From Planctomycetaceae bacterium (lineage in GTDB: Bacteria; Planctomycetota; Planctomycetia; Planctomycetales; Planctomycetaceae): a DNA stretch of 64,000 nucleotides. The translations under genes and the position numbers were made by a program. Every line of letters starts with the position of its first letter. Position 1 is the first letter of the stretch. Below are positions 1-8,347 of the stretch, in pieces. Where the stretch lies: positions 18,482-82,481 of the forward strand of contig PBOJ01000132.1 of assembly GCA_002724315.1 (NCBI GenBank), written 5' to 3'. The notes under the pieces are model-generated. The model saw only the letters and a program-made list of their open reading frames with translations, was not told the origin of the DNA and searched no databases.

Positions 1-524
1 TTTCTCGCGGCCCCGCGAATCTGTCCGGGTGGCTGTTGTTGGGGCTCGATCCTCGCCCCGGACAATTGCCGCTCAGCGATACCGGCCGCCGCGTCGTTCG
101 CCGGGGAACACGGCCGGGGACGCTGTTTGTCGTCTCGGGTGTCACTCCCGATCAGCTCTCTGAAAAAGCCGGCAACGCCCGGTATCTTTCGACGCCGGAT
201 CTGCTCCGGCGGGTCCGCAACCCCTCACAGGCGACCCGCTCTGCTCACGAGCAGGCTTTGGCGTTGCATGCGCGTCTGACGCGGCCACTGTTGAATATCG
301 CCGCGGTGTTCCTGACCGTCCCTTTCTTGGTCCGTCGAGAGAGCCGCGGGCTTGTGGCGAACCTGGCCGTTGCGGGGGCGGTGATGGTGGTACTTCTGGG
401 CGGTGGGGAAGCCTGTATGTACCTGGCCAGTTTTCAGGTGATGTCACCCGATCTGGCGGCCTGGTCCCCGGTGGTGACGTCGGGCATGCTGGCCACCTGG
501 TGTGCGAGGCACGCAGAGACGTAA
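1..524 (+). CDS. LptF/LptG-family permease, C-terminal fragment
   Basis: The frame is open to the left edge, so only about the last 173 residues are present and the apparent TTG start at 36 is internal. The end of the protein has the family layout: a soluble stretch, a charged helix (ALALHARLTRPLLNIAAVF) leading into a transmembrane segment, then the pair of hydrophobic segments VANLAVAGAVMVVLLGG and a last one ending near the C terminus. LptF and LptG form the inner-membrane part of the lipopolysaccharide export machine with LptB; which of the two this is cannot be told. A second family member lies at 16573-17745. The gene converges on the lipid A operon with a 14-bp gap. Confidence 0.75.
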   Translation, partial: SRGPANLSGWLLLGLDPRPGQLPLSDTGRRVVRRGTRPGTLFVVSGVTPDQLSEKAGNARYLSTPDLLRRVRNPSQATRSAHEQALALHARLTRPLLNIAAVFLTVPFLVRRESRGLVANLAVAGAVMVVLLGGGEACMYLASFQVMSPDLAAWSPVVTSGMLATWCARHAET

Positions 525-538
525 CAGCGGTCCCGGGT

Positions 539-1609
539 TCAGGCCGCTCGTCGAGAGTGAGGGCGTCGAGCTTGCGGGCCCTGGGCTCCGGCGGCATGGC
601 CGTCCCAAAGGTGCTCAGCGACGGAAGCGAGAACCTGGTCGGCTGCGACCATTGCCCGGAGTGCTTCAGCACCGCCTACCAGCGGGCGGCGTCCACTGGT
701 GACACAATCGGCAAAGTGCTGCAACTCGTCGGTCAACGCGTCCGAGTCGGAGATGTCGGGTTCGTGAACCGTGATGAACTTGCCGAAGACACTTTGCTTG
801 AGGTCATCAATGTCGGCCCCCGGCTCTGCAGCCAGTTCGAGTGGTGACGGCCCGCTCAGCAAGGCTTGCGACGGCCGGTAGGAGGTCAGGTGGCGTGTGT
901 GCAGGTCGACGTGGACACATCCCGAGGCAGACCACGATGTGAGGACGCGGCGTGGCTCGGGGTGCACGCGGCTGGCGGTGATGTCGGCAATACAGCCGTT
1001 GGTGAAGGCAATCCGTGCCTGGACCGAGTCTTCATGGCCCCCCATCAGGCTGACGCCGAAAGCCTGTACGGACCGGATCGGGGCGTCGACGAGTGCGAGG
1101 ACGAGCTCGAGATCGTGGATCATCAGATCGTGGACAACGCCGATGTCGGTGGATCGGAATGCGAAGGGGCTCAGGCGTTCGACCCGCAGGTATCGGGGCC
1201 GATCGATCTGTCCAAACGCGGCGGTGACGGCAGGATTGAATCGCTCGACGTGGCCCACTTGCAGGATAACGTTTCGCCTGTCGGCGAGGTCAACCAGTCG
1301 GGCTGCGTCATCAAGAGTTCCGGCGATGGGCTTCTCGACCATCACTGGCAGTCCGGCCTGCAGACAGTCTCCAGCAACGGCCAAGTGGGCCGAGGTCGGG
1401 ACGGCGATGGTTACGGCGTCGACATCGCCGAGCAGGTCATGGAAGTCGGTGACATGGGCACATCCGCACGCTTCGGCGATCGATCGCCCCATCTCGACAT
1501 CCTTTTCGGCGACACCGATCAGTTCGACGGAGTCGAGAGTGGAGAGGATGCGGGCGTGGTGTCGTCCGAGGGCACCGACGCCCACGACAGCGATTTTCAG
1601 TCGAGTCAT
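539..1609 (-). CDS. Gfo/Idh/MocA-family NAD(P)-dependent oxidoreductase
   Basis: A 356-residue protein with a Rossmann fold at the N terminus (IAVVGVGALGRHHAR, residues 6-20) and the family EKP motif at residues 92-94 (VEKPIAGT), whose lysine is catalytic in relatives. The start at 1609 is chosen over an upstream ATG at 1750 because the Rossmann strand begins there and the ATG overlaps the lpxA stop as ATGA. The substrate is probably a nucleotide sugar. Its place directly after lpxA recalls GnnA, a Gfo/Idh enzyme encoded beside lpxA in bacteria that make lipid A with 2,3-diamino-glucose. No partner aminotransferase (GnnB) is in view, so this role is inference. Confidence 0.85.
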   Translation of the reverse strand: MTRLKIAVVGVGALGRHHARILSTLDSVELIGVAEKDVEMGRSIAEACGCAHVTDFHDLLGDVDAVTIAVPTSAHLAVAGDCLQAGLPVMVEKPIAGTLDDAARLVDLADRRNVILQVGHVERFNPAVTAAFGQIDRPRYLRVERLSPFAFRSTDIGVVHDLMIHDLELVLALVDAPIRSVQAFGVSLMGGHEDSVQARIAFTNGCIADITASRVHPEPRRVLTSWSASGCVHVDLHTRHLTSYRPSQALLSGPSPLELAAEPGADIDDLKQSVFGKFITVHEPDISDSDALTDELQHFADCVTSGRRPLVGGAEALRAMVAADQVLASVAEHLWDGHAAGAQGPQARRPHSRRAA

Positions 1610-2493
1610 GCAGCCTGCCGTTCGTTGTGTTCGTTTCTGTCGTCGTATGCAACTCCGGCGGCCGGAGATTGCTGTTGTTGACTGCCTCCGGCGGGGTCGC
1701 GCGACCGAAGGTTGTGGCCCTGGATCTGTCGCGTGATGAATGACAGCCACTTGGTCAGTTCCAGGGGCAGCACTCCTTGGAGCTCAGACTCGAAGTGACG
1801 CTGCACGTCCTGGATCTTTTGTAGCTTCCGGAAATGCATCTTGAACGCCTGCAGGATCAGGCCCATCAGGTGTTTTGACATGCCGGCCCGCTGCATTCCG
1901 ATCCTGTTGATCGTTTTCAGCTTGGGATTGTCACTGCCTGCGGCGAGCATGAAGGGGGGGATGTCGTGCGGGACGCGGCACCCGCCACTGACGAATGCCA
2001 GTGTGCCGATGGTCGAGAAGTGGTGGACAACCGAGTTGCCGGAAATGATTGCCCGGTCGTGCACGTGCACATGTCCGCCCAGCAGTACGCCGTTGACCAG
2101 GATCACGTCGTCGTGGACATGGCAGTTGTGAGCGACGTGTGAATTGGCCATCAGCAGGTTTCGGTGACCAATTCGGGTCGTCCCGTCTTCTTTTTCGGCA
2201 CCGCGGTCGACGGTGACTCCTGCGCGAAACACGTTGTCGTTGCCGATGAGTACCCGCGTGTCGGAATCCTCAAAGCTCTTGTCCTGAGGGTCGCCGCCGA
2301 TCACGCAGTGAGGCAGGAAACGGTTGTTGCGGCCGATTTCGGTGTTGCCCGTCAATACGACATGGCTGTCCAGGCAGGTGTCTTCGTCAATTCGGACTCC
2401 CGGCCCCACAAGACAGAACGGGCCTACGGTGATGTTGGCCCCCAGTTCCGCAGTTGGGTCGACCTGGGCCAGGGGGGAGATATTGGCTGGCAT
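1606..2493 (-). CDS. lpxA: UDP-N-acetylglucosamine O-acyltransferase LpxA
   Basis: A 295-residue left-handed beta-helix acyltransferase that carries out the first step of lipid A synthesis, moving an acyl chain from acyl-ACP to the 3-position of UDP-GlcNAc or a 3-amino analogue. Hexapeptide repeats run from residue 6 to about 180. The catalytic histidine is H122 in NSHVAHNC, and GGHVHVHDRAII and PPFMLAAGSDNPKL match the active-site and substrate-binding segments. It is about 30 residues longer than the E. coli enzyme, the extra length being a polar Gln-rich C-terminal tail. The start at 2493 follows the lpxC stop by 34 bp. The stop overlaps the following oxidoreductase start by 4 bp, implying translational coupling. 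Confidence 0.93.
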   Translation of the reverse strand: MPANISPLAQVDPTAELGANITVGPFCLVGPGVRIDEDTCLDSHVVLTGNTEIGRNNRFLPHCVIGGDPQDKSFEDSDTRVLIGNDNVFRAGVTVDRGAEKEDGTTRIGHRNLLMANSHVAHNCHVHDDVILVNGVLLGGHVHVHDRAIISGNSVVHHFSTIGTLAFVSGGCRVPHDIPPFMLAAGSDNPKLKTINRIGMQRAGMSKHLMGLILQAFKMHFRKLQKIQDVQRHFESELQGVLPLELTKWLSFITRQIQGHNLRSRDPAGGSQQQQSPAAGVAYDDRNEHNERQAA

Positions 2494-2527
2494 GGCGATG
2501 GGCGTGGCTGGAGAAGGGGATGGGGGG

Positions 2528-3493
2528 TCAGGCGGCGTGAGCCGCCACGGGGGCGACGTGGCAGTGCTGGAGGATTGCGGCGGTGGCGTCGTGGTTGTCG
2601 GTGTGACCACTGCGACAGGCATCAATGTGGCCCCAGAGATCGGCACCGAGCAGGGCAAAGTCGCCGATGCAATCCAGGATCTTGTGTCGGGCACATTCGT
2701 CGGGGAACAGAAGGTGGTTGTCGATGGGGCCGTCTTGGCCGAAAACCAGCAGGTCCTGGTGGGTGAGTCCCTGTCCGAGTCCCTGGTTTTGCAGGGCTTC
2801 GACTTCGCTGTCGAGCACGAAAGTGCGGCAGCCGGCAATGTGGGTCGCAAAGTCGGTGGGGTTGGCCAGAAAAGTCCGGTTCTGGGGGCGTATCGGCGAG
2901 TCGGGCCCATAGTCGAGGTGATAACTGATGGCCAGGCCGGGTTGGGCCAAGGGGCGAAGTGTGATCTGTTTTTCAGCGGTGCCGACTGACATTACACGAT
3001 CAATGATCAGGCACGGTCGCGGTACGCCTTGGTCAATGCGTCCTGCTTCGAGGATTGCCTCGACAACCGGACGGCACGATCCGTCGAATCCCGGCGGCTC
3101 GGGAGCGTTCAGGGTTACCAAGCAGTTGTCGATCTGCAGGCCGGCAAGTGCTGCGAGAACGTGTTCAATCAGTTCGATGACCACTCCGTTTCGGCCGATG
3201 GCGGTGCGACGCTGCCGGGGAAGAACGGAGGCCCGTGTGGCCGGAACCGGCGGCGTGCCGGGGCAGTCAAGCCGCTGAAAGGCCACGCCGAAGTCTGGCG
3301 CGGCCGGGTGCAGAGACAGTTCCACCCGGCCCCCGGTCACGAATCCGACTCCGTGACAAGTGACCGAGCGTCCGAGCGTGTGTTGGGAGCGACCGGGGCG
3401 CTGTGGCAAAGACGCCAGGTTGTCTCGGGCGTAGGCAGGCATGCGGGACTGTGTCAGGCGGAGGTGGTTAGGAACGGCCATGACGCCGATCAT
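2528..3493 (-). CDS. lpxC: UDP-3-O-acyl-N-acetylglucosamine deacetylase LpxC
   Basis: Cytoplasmic zinc hydrolase for the committed step of lipid A synthesis. All metal and catalytic residues are visible: E110-H111 in IELIEHVLAALAG, H270 and D274 in ARHKILDCIGDFALLG, and H297 in GHTDNH. Each is exactly 32 residues beyond its E. coli counterpart, so the protein is complete with an N-terminal extension of about 30 residues. The start may instead be the ATG at 3481 (four codons shorter) or 3442; no strong ribosome binding site separates them. It is a stand-alone LpxC, not the LpxC-FabZ fusion found in some phyla. It lies between the Skp-like gene and lpxA in one operon. Confidence 0.93.
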   Translation of the reverse strand: MIGVMAVPNHLRLTQSRMPAYARDNLASLPQRPGRSQHTLGRSVTCHGVGFVTGGRVELSLHPAAPDFGVAFQRLDCPGTPPVPATRASVLPRQRRTAIGRNGVVIELIEHVLAALAGLQIDNCLVTLNAPEPPGFDGSCRPVVEAILEAGRIDQGVPRPCLIIDRVMSVGTAEKQITLRPLAQPGLAISYHLDYGPDSPIRPQNRTFLANPTDFATHIAGCRTFVLDSEVEALQNQGLGQGLTHQDLLVFGQDGPIDNHLLFPDECARHKILDCIGDFALLGADLWGHIDACRSGHTDNHDATAAILQHCHVAPVAAHAA

Positions 3494-3562
3494 CCCGTGT
3501 TATTCACGGAGTGATCGGCGTCTGGGGCCGTCGCGACAAGGACCCAACACCAGGAAGCAGGA

Positions 3563-4219
3563 TTACTGTTTCTTGGTCTTGGTGGCGCTGGCCGGTTGGT
3601 TGCGGGTCGTGCGCGGGGCAGGAGATTGTTTGAGATACTGCTTGTTGAGGTATTCGATCACCGGTTGGGTGATGTCATCTTCAGTGCGGTAATAGACGAC
3701 TTGCCGCTGCAGTTGTCCCACGACATTGTTGGGGGTTGCCGCGTCGGAGGCCGCACCGTTGAAGCGAAGGACCAGCGTGTAGCCCCAGGCATCGGCAGCT
3801 CGTTTGACGACACCCTTGATCTCGCCGTGGATCGTTTTGAGCAGTTGGGCTTCGCGTCTCAGGATCCGCGTTCGTTCGGCCTTCTTGAACGAGTTGAATT
3901 CGGCCTCGACCTTCAGGCCCTGTTTTTCCAGTTCGACGGCCTTGGGGCTCCCCTGCTGAATATTGGGAGAGTTGAGTTTGTCCTTGATCGTTTTCATCTG
4001 TTTGACCATCGCCGTTCGCTGAGTTTCGCTCTTGGCGATCTCGGCTTTGATCTCCGACCGAAGGGCATCGACCTTCTTGTACTCTTTGAGTACGCGGCTG
4101 ATGTCGATCAATGCGACCTTGTGGGGGATCGAGGAGGCGGCCGTTCCCTGCGCGAATGCAGTGGATGTCGGGCCGGCCAGCAGCATGGCGGCGACAAGGA
4201 GAGAAGCGAGTCTAGTCAC
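3563..4219 (-). CDS. OmpH/Skp-family periplasmic chaperone
   Basis: A 218-residue protein with a Sec signal peptide (residues 1-23, cleavage after AFA) followed by a long charged helical region of about 50-140, typical of the coiled-coil tentacles of Skp. The family escorts unfolded outer-membrane proteins across the periplasm. The segment KVALIDISRVLKEYKK is the usual start of the mature domain. The tail is basic and rich in Thr, Lys and Gln. It is the first gene of the skp-lpxC-lpxA-oxidoreductase operon; a skp-lpx order is common in Gram-negative bacteria, so this supports an outer membrane with lipid A in this organism. Confidence 0.85.
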   Translation of the reverse strand: MTRLASLLVAAMLLAGPTSTAFAQGTAASSIPHKVALIDISRVLKEYKKVDALRSEIKAEIAKSETQRTAMVKQMKTIKDKLNSPNIQQGSPKAVELEKQGLKVEAEFNSFKKAERTRILRREAQLLKTIHGEIKGVVKRAADAWGYTLVLRFNGAASDAATPNNVVGQLQRQVVYYRTEDDITQPVIEYLNKQYLKQSPAPRTTRNQPASATKTKKQ

Positions 4220-4335
4220 GGCTGAGACACTCCTTTAGTTGGCAGTGCCTGAATGCAGCGGTGGCCGGAAGACAAGGGGTGGCTTCCATGCCACTGACCG
4301 GATCAGGCGAGTCCATTCGTTGTGTAACGCGAGGG

Positions 4336-4365
4336 GTATATGGCAAAACCGGGCGAACACGTCAA
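4336..4365 (-). promoter_or_regulatory. Putative sigma-70 promoter of the skp-lpxC-lpxA operon
   Basis: On the minus strand TTGACG (4365-4360) is followed after 18 bp by ATATAC (4341-4336). It lies in the 300-bp gene-free stretch 4220-4519 and would give a 5' leader of about 110 nt before the Skp gene. Nothing else is recognised in that stretch. Confidence 0.4.
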
Positions 4366-4519
4366 TACGAGTGTTCTGCGGATTGCCTCCTGCCAGCTAG
4401 GATCGGTTGGTCTTGCCCGGCCTCTGAATGCCAATTACGCAAATTTGGCAATTTGGGCTGACTTTTTCGGATGCGTGGGGCGTGACGGGTGGCGGGCGGG
4501 CACGGGTGGATGACGTGGG

Positions 4520-5335
4520 TCAACCATCGGGTGTCCAAAGCGGAGATTCTGCTTGCGTTTCAGCTCGGTCCCGGCGTCGGGCTTTGAGCCGAACGTAGGG
4601 AGGGAGAAAACGGCCACGGTGCCGGAAGTCTCCGGGCTTTGCCGAACGGCTGGCTCGAAGCGGTTCGCGGAGATCCTCGATGACGAAGCCGGCCGTGCAG
4701 AGTGTCCCGACCAGGTGTTCCCACCGATGCAGGTATTCGACGGTTCCCTCTTCCCGATAGGATCGGTCGGGCACTTCTGGCAGCGGGCCTTCGTGGTAGT
4801 ATTCCACGGCAACCACGTACCGATCTCGTCGATCTCGGTGCGAGACCTGCAGGCTGGCCGGCTGCTTGTGTTGGCTCACGTAGAGTCCACCATCGCGGAG
4901 CACACGTGCGACCTCGGTGAAGACCGGGTCAAGGGAGGCGACATAACAGGTGCTGACCGGTTGGTGGACGATGTCGAAGGCCTGGTCCCTCAGGTCCGAC
5001 AGATTGTCCATTGATGCCTGGATCACTTCGACGGAGAGGCCACGTCTCCGGGATTCACGGACATCAATGGCGAGCATCTGGTCGCTGAGATCAACGACAG
5101 TGACACGCGCGCCGGCGGCGGCATAGAGGATAGATTGCCAGCCGCCCCCCGCCGCCAGGCAGAGGACGTCCAGGCCGTCCACAGTTGCCGGCAACCAGCC
5201 TCGACCGTCAAGCACCTCCAGTGGCTTGGCGATCTCCTCATCAGTGGCCACGCGAGCGAACTGGCTGCCCTTTTGGACCATCCGGTTCCACGCCGCCTTG
5301 TTGTGACGCAGAAAGTCAGGTTCTGGGGAAGACAT
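4520..5335 (-). CDS. SAM-dependent class I methyltransferase
   Basis: A 271-residue protein with a class I methyltransferase fold: motif I CLAAGGGWQS at residues 59-68, the acidic end of strand 2 in VTVVDLSDQML, and a later VARVLRDGGLYVSQHK that matches the strand-5 region. The substrate cannot be read from sequence; many relatives act on small molecules. It is the last gene of the long minus-strand run starting at mqnA, 18 bp after the preceding unknown gene. It does not resemble the quinone methyltransferase UbiE/MenG closely enough to claim a role in menaquinone synthesis, although the operon context makes that worth a test. Confidence 0.8.
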   Translation of the reverse strand: MSSPEPDFLRHNKAAWNRMVQKGSQFARVATDEEIAKPLEVLDGRGWLPATVDGLDVLCLAAGGGWQSILYAAAGARVTVVDLSDQMLAIDVRESRRRGLSVEVIQASMDNLSDLRDQAFDIVHQPVSTCYVASLDPVFTEVARVLRDGGLYVSQHKQPASLQVSHRDRRDRYVVAVEYYHEGPLPEVPDRSYREEGTVEYLHRWEHLVGTLCTAGFVIEDLREPLRASRSAKPGDFRHRGRFLPPYVRLKARRRDRAETQAESPLWTPDG

Positions 5336-5353
5336 GGCGGGGCCGTCGGCAAA

Positions 5354-6514
5354 TCAGTCGGCGGGGGTGCCGATGAGAGCTCCGGCCCAGGTGACCAGGT
5401 CACCGTTGCTGCGAGCGGTGTCTCGCAGCAGGTCGAGACGTCCAGCGACCTGGCAGAACTCGGCAAAGCTGAATCCGGTCGATTCGTCGAGATTGGCCAG
5501 GTGCGTGACGGCCAGTTCGACGGCCTGATCCATCTGGCCGATCCGTCGCAGCAGGTCGACCACCACATAGGCGATCATCTGCTTGTCTTCCTCGTCTGGC
5601 TCGGATTCGAGTTGGGCCTGGAAGTACCCGACTGCCTCGTTGCGGCCGTCATCGAGCAGGGCTCTGAAGAAGTGGCCGTGTGCGGTGTAGAAGTCTCCGA
5701 AGGGAGCCTCACCGGGGTAGCGGAATTGTTCGTCGAGTCTCGCGCCGTATTCGGCCAGTTCCAGTGCCCGTGACAATTCGGGGCTGTCCGGTTCCAGTGA
5801 GCGGGCGAAGCGGACGACCGCACTGAGGTGTGAGACGTCAATATGGTAGTTGCCCTCGGCAAACAGCCAGTCACGGTCTCCGGAAATCAGCTCGCGGAGA
5901 TTTTCCGACGGCTCGATCATCGGCAACCGTTGAGCGATCTCGGCGTTGAGCGTGTGACAGAGGTCGCCATAGAGCTGGTTGACCAGCAGTTGGGCTGACG
6001 CGAGACGGTCGTCGGGTGGCAATTGCATGATCTGCTGATCGAGGGCGGTGATCGTGTTGCAGGTGCCGTGCGAGTTGAGCATCAGCTCAAGACCCTTGAC
6101 CGGATGGGCGCCCTCGTAAAGGGCCACGTTGATCAGTTCCTCGGTTCTCTCGTAATCCTCGCTGTTGGCCGAGAGGCCGTCGAGAGCTTCGCGAACCGGT
6201 CCGGGTTCTTGGATGGTCTGGAAGTAGACCCACGCATCCCCAATCCGGCCGTCTTCCAGCAACATGCCGCCGACCTGTCGGGCCGAGTCCACGTAGTGCT
6301 TCTCAAAGCCGGTTCGCTGGTCGTCGGGAACGTCATCAAACGACGTGGGGCGGATCAGGGGCAGGCCAAGTTCCAGTTTCTTCTGCATCAGCAGGACGTC
6401 GAAGAGCCGGTGGTAGTTCTGCTCGTTGGTCAACACGGTGGCCAATTCCTGCAGGGCGGCCTGGGAACCGTCAGTTTTCTGGAGTTCTTCCAGCGTCGTG
6501 AATGTGTCGCTCAT
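5354..6514 (-). CDS. Conserved acidic helical protein, function unknown
   Basis: A 386-residue soluble acidic protein without signal peptide or membrane segment. It is almost wholly helical, with segments such as DAWVYFQTIQEP, HGHFFRALLDDGRNEAVGYF and AYVVVDLLRRIGQMDQAVEL that look like degenerate tetratricopeptide repeats, so a scaffold role is likely. No catalytic motif is visible. It sits 18 bp before the methyltransferase and 132 bp after the next upstream gene, in the same direction as the mqn genes. The 132-bp gap (6515-6646) shows only a weak GC-rich inverted repeat. Confidence 0.75.
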   Translation of the reverse strand: MSDTFTTLEELQKTDGSQAALQELATVLTNEQNYHRLFDVLLMQKKLELGLPLIRPTSFDDVPDDQRTGFEKHYVDSARQVGGMLLEDGRIGDAWVYFQTIQEPGPVREALDGLSANSEDYERTEELINVALYEGAHPVKGLELMLNSHGTCNTITALDQQIMQLPPDDRLASAQLLVNQLYGDLCHTLNAEIAQRLPMIEPSENLRELISGDRDWLFAEGNYHIDVSHLSAVVRFARSLEPDSPELSRALELAEYGARLDEQFRYPGEAPFGDFYTAHGHFFRALLDDGRNEAVGYFQAQLESEPDEEDKQMIAYVVVDLLRRIGQMDQAVELAVTHLANLDESTGFSFAEFCQVAGRLDLLRDTARSNGDLVTWAGALIGTPAD

Positions 6515-6646
6515 CGGTGCATGTGTCCTGGGGTAGTCGGGCCACGCTGGCCTGTTGGAGATCAGTTCTGGCGGTTCTGCTGGAGCCGCCGGGCCGTGAC
6601 GCCATTATGCAGGCCACTCCAACAGGGGGGAAGTGCCCGGGCCGGA

Positions 6647-8341
6647 CTACTCGACCATCACCAGCGGAGAAAAGTCATCGCCGGGCCGCAGCAGGCCGAA
6701 GAAAGACTCGTGAAGTGTGTGCTGGCCGATGACCGAACGTGGGACAGATGTTTCGGCCAGGCTTCGGTAGAGAACGAGTTGCAACTCCCCGATTCGAAGC
6801 CGGTAGGCTGCCGCGCGGCTCGGCGAAACGATCTTGCGGTCCTCGGTGACCGTGAGGGGATTCCACTCGGCCTTGCGGCGACGGCGGTCAGCGGCGAGAT
6901 CGACAACCAGGGGGAGGAACAACCCGGGGCCTCGGCCGACGTGGTTCCACGAGAGGTGGCTGTCGTGGCACGTGAGGGAAGACGGGCCCGGTGATAGCAG
7001 CGGGTCGTCGGGGAGTGCCAGAGGGACAACGCGAGCGGAGATGCCTCGACTTTTGAGTCGCTGGTCCCGCTGTCCGTTTCGGACGGCGCCGGTGGTGATG
7101 CCCTGGGCCAGCGGCAGAGAGGATCGACAGGAAATCGGCTGGTCTGCCGAGGGCTGGGCAGGGGTGAGGATCGCGTCGGCCAGCACCAGCAAGTGTTCGG
7201 CTCGGGAGAGCAGGATGTGTCGGTCGACGCGACGTCCGTCACCGGCATGGGCTTGCAGTTCGATGTAGTCGGCGTCGTTGTCACTTTGCCAGCAGACGCA
7301 GTCCCATTGGTCGAGATGCCAGTTGTGCTGTCCCGAAGTGACTTCGAGTGACCATTCGCCACACAGCAGGGTGCGGTCGCCGATCGAGATGTCGAGCCGG
7401 GGAAGAGGACCGTCATGGGCGACAACGACAGACGGTGCGGCCGCGGATGTTGTGTCCCGCAGGACCGCAACACGTGCCCGGTCGGATTGGGTGACTGTCG
7501 GGGGGGCGTCACCGCCAATCAACTGGTTGGCAGATTCGAGCAGGGAACGGAGACTGCGAGCGGGGCGGTTGGACATCGCCAGGCGGTCACCGTGTCGCAA
7601 CAGAGGCGTGACCCATCGGACCAGTTTTGCGAATCGTGCTGAAGATGTCTTGGTCCACAGTTTCTCGCCCAGTTGTTGGCTCCACCATCCAGCCCGCACC
7701 AGCCCGCCCAGCCATTCGGGCAATTCGGGCAGCGTTTCGGCCAGCGGTGTTCCGTCGTCGTCGGTCCGTGTGAGAAGTTCTTCCCGCAGGGCCATTTGGC
7801 CGTCGCGGCGGAGTTGAGAAGTTCCCTTCAATGGGGACAGCAGCAAGCCCGCGGTATAGGCGAGTTCGGCCGAGAGGGGGCGGGAGGAGGTGAGCTCGAT
7901 GCACCGACGCCATGCGGAGAGCCACTGGGCGTTGCGCCGGGGTGGTGGCTTCCGGGTCAGCAGTGCCAGTGAAGCCAGGAGGTCTCCGTCGGTGGCGTTG
8001 GCATCGAGCTGAATGATGGTGGGCAAAGGGAAACGGTTGTGCGAGCGACTGGCGATTACCGGCCGGTCAGATGTGTTCTGCGAAAAGGCCGTTCGCCAAG
8101 CCGAGGTGAGCGAGGCGTCGGCGGGAGTCCATTCAAAAGCCCGTTCCGGTTGCGGTGGGACGCCGCTGCGCGTTCTCGTGCCGAACAGTGTGGTCCAGGT
8201 GGATATGAAGCCGTCCTGGTCGCCACTGGCGGCTGTCCGCCGAAGTTTCTTGGACGTGCCGCGATCAAAACGGAGGCTGGCCAGGTACTCGGAGTTGGGG
8301 GGCTGGTCGGGTGCGACGGTGGTAGGGGGGTGGATCGTCAT
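6647..8341 (-). CDS. Unknown protein, C-terminal half resembling a heparinase-like beta-domain
   Basis: A 564-residue protein without a signal peptide. The first 290 residues are helical and Trp/Arg-rich. The second half is beta-rich with segments like WHLDQWDCVCWQSDNDADY, YIELQAHAGDGRRVDRHILL and LSRAEHLLVLADAIL, reminiscent of the beta-sandwich of heparinase II/III proteins. No catalytic Tyr/His set can be assigned, so no enzymatic function is claimed. It begins 6 bp after the amidohydrolase stop and is almost certainly cotranscribed with it. It is a conserved-unknown candidate in the mqn operon. Confidence 0.75.
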   Translation of the reverse strand: MTIHPPTTVAPDQPPNSEYLASLRFDRGTSKKLRRTAASGDQDGFISTWTTLFGTRTRSGVPPQPERAFEWTPADASLTSAWRTAFSQNTSDRPVIASRSHNRFPLPTIIQLDANATDGDLLASLALLTRKPPPRRNAQWLSAWRRCIELTSSRPLSAELAYTAGLLLSPLKGTSQLRRDGQMALREELLTRTDDDGTPLAETLPELPEWLGGLVRAGWWSQQLGEKLWTKTSSARFAKLVRWVTPLLRHGDRLAMSNRPARSLRSLLESANQLIGGDAPPTVTQSDRARVAVLRDTTSAAAPSVVVAHDGPLPRLDISIGDRTLLCGEWSLEVTSGQHNWHLDQWDCVCWQSDNDADYIELQAHAGDGRRVDRHILLSRAEHLLVLADAILTPAQPSADQPISCRSSLPLAQGITTGAVRNGQRDQRLKSRGISARVVPLALPDDPLLSPGPSSLTCHDSHLSWNHVGRGPGLFLPLVVDLAADRRRRKAEWNPLTVTEDRKIVSPSRAAAYRLRIGELQLVLYRSLAETSVPRSVIGQHTLHESFFGLLRPGDDFSPLVMVE

Positions 8342-8347
8342 CGGTTG

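Noticed and set aside
897..1736. Long open frames antisense to many genes (e.g. opposite the Gfo/Idh gene)
   Set aside because: High GC content keeps stop codons rare in other frames. Their translations lack domains, while the other strand has clear motifs.
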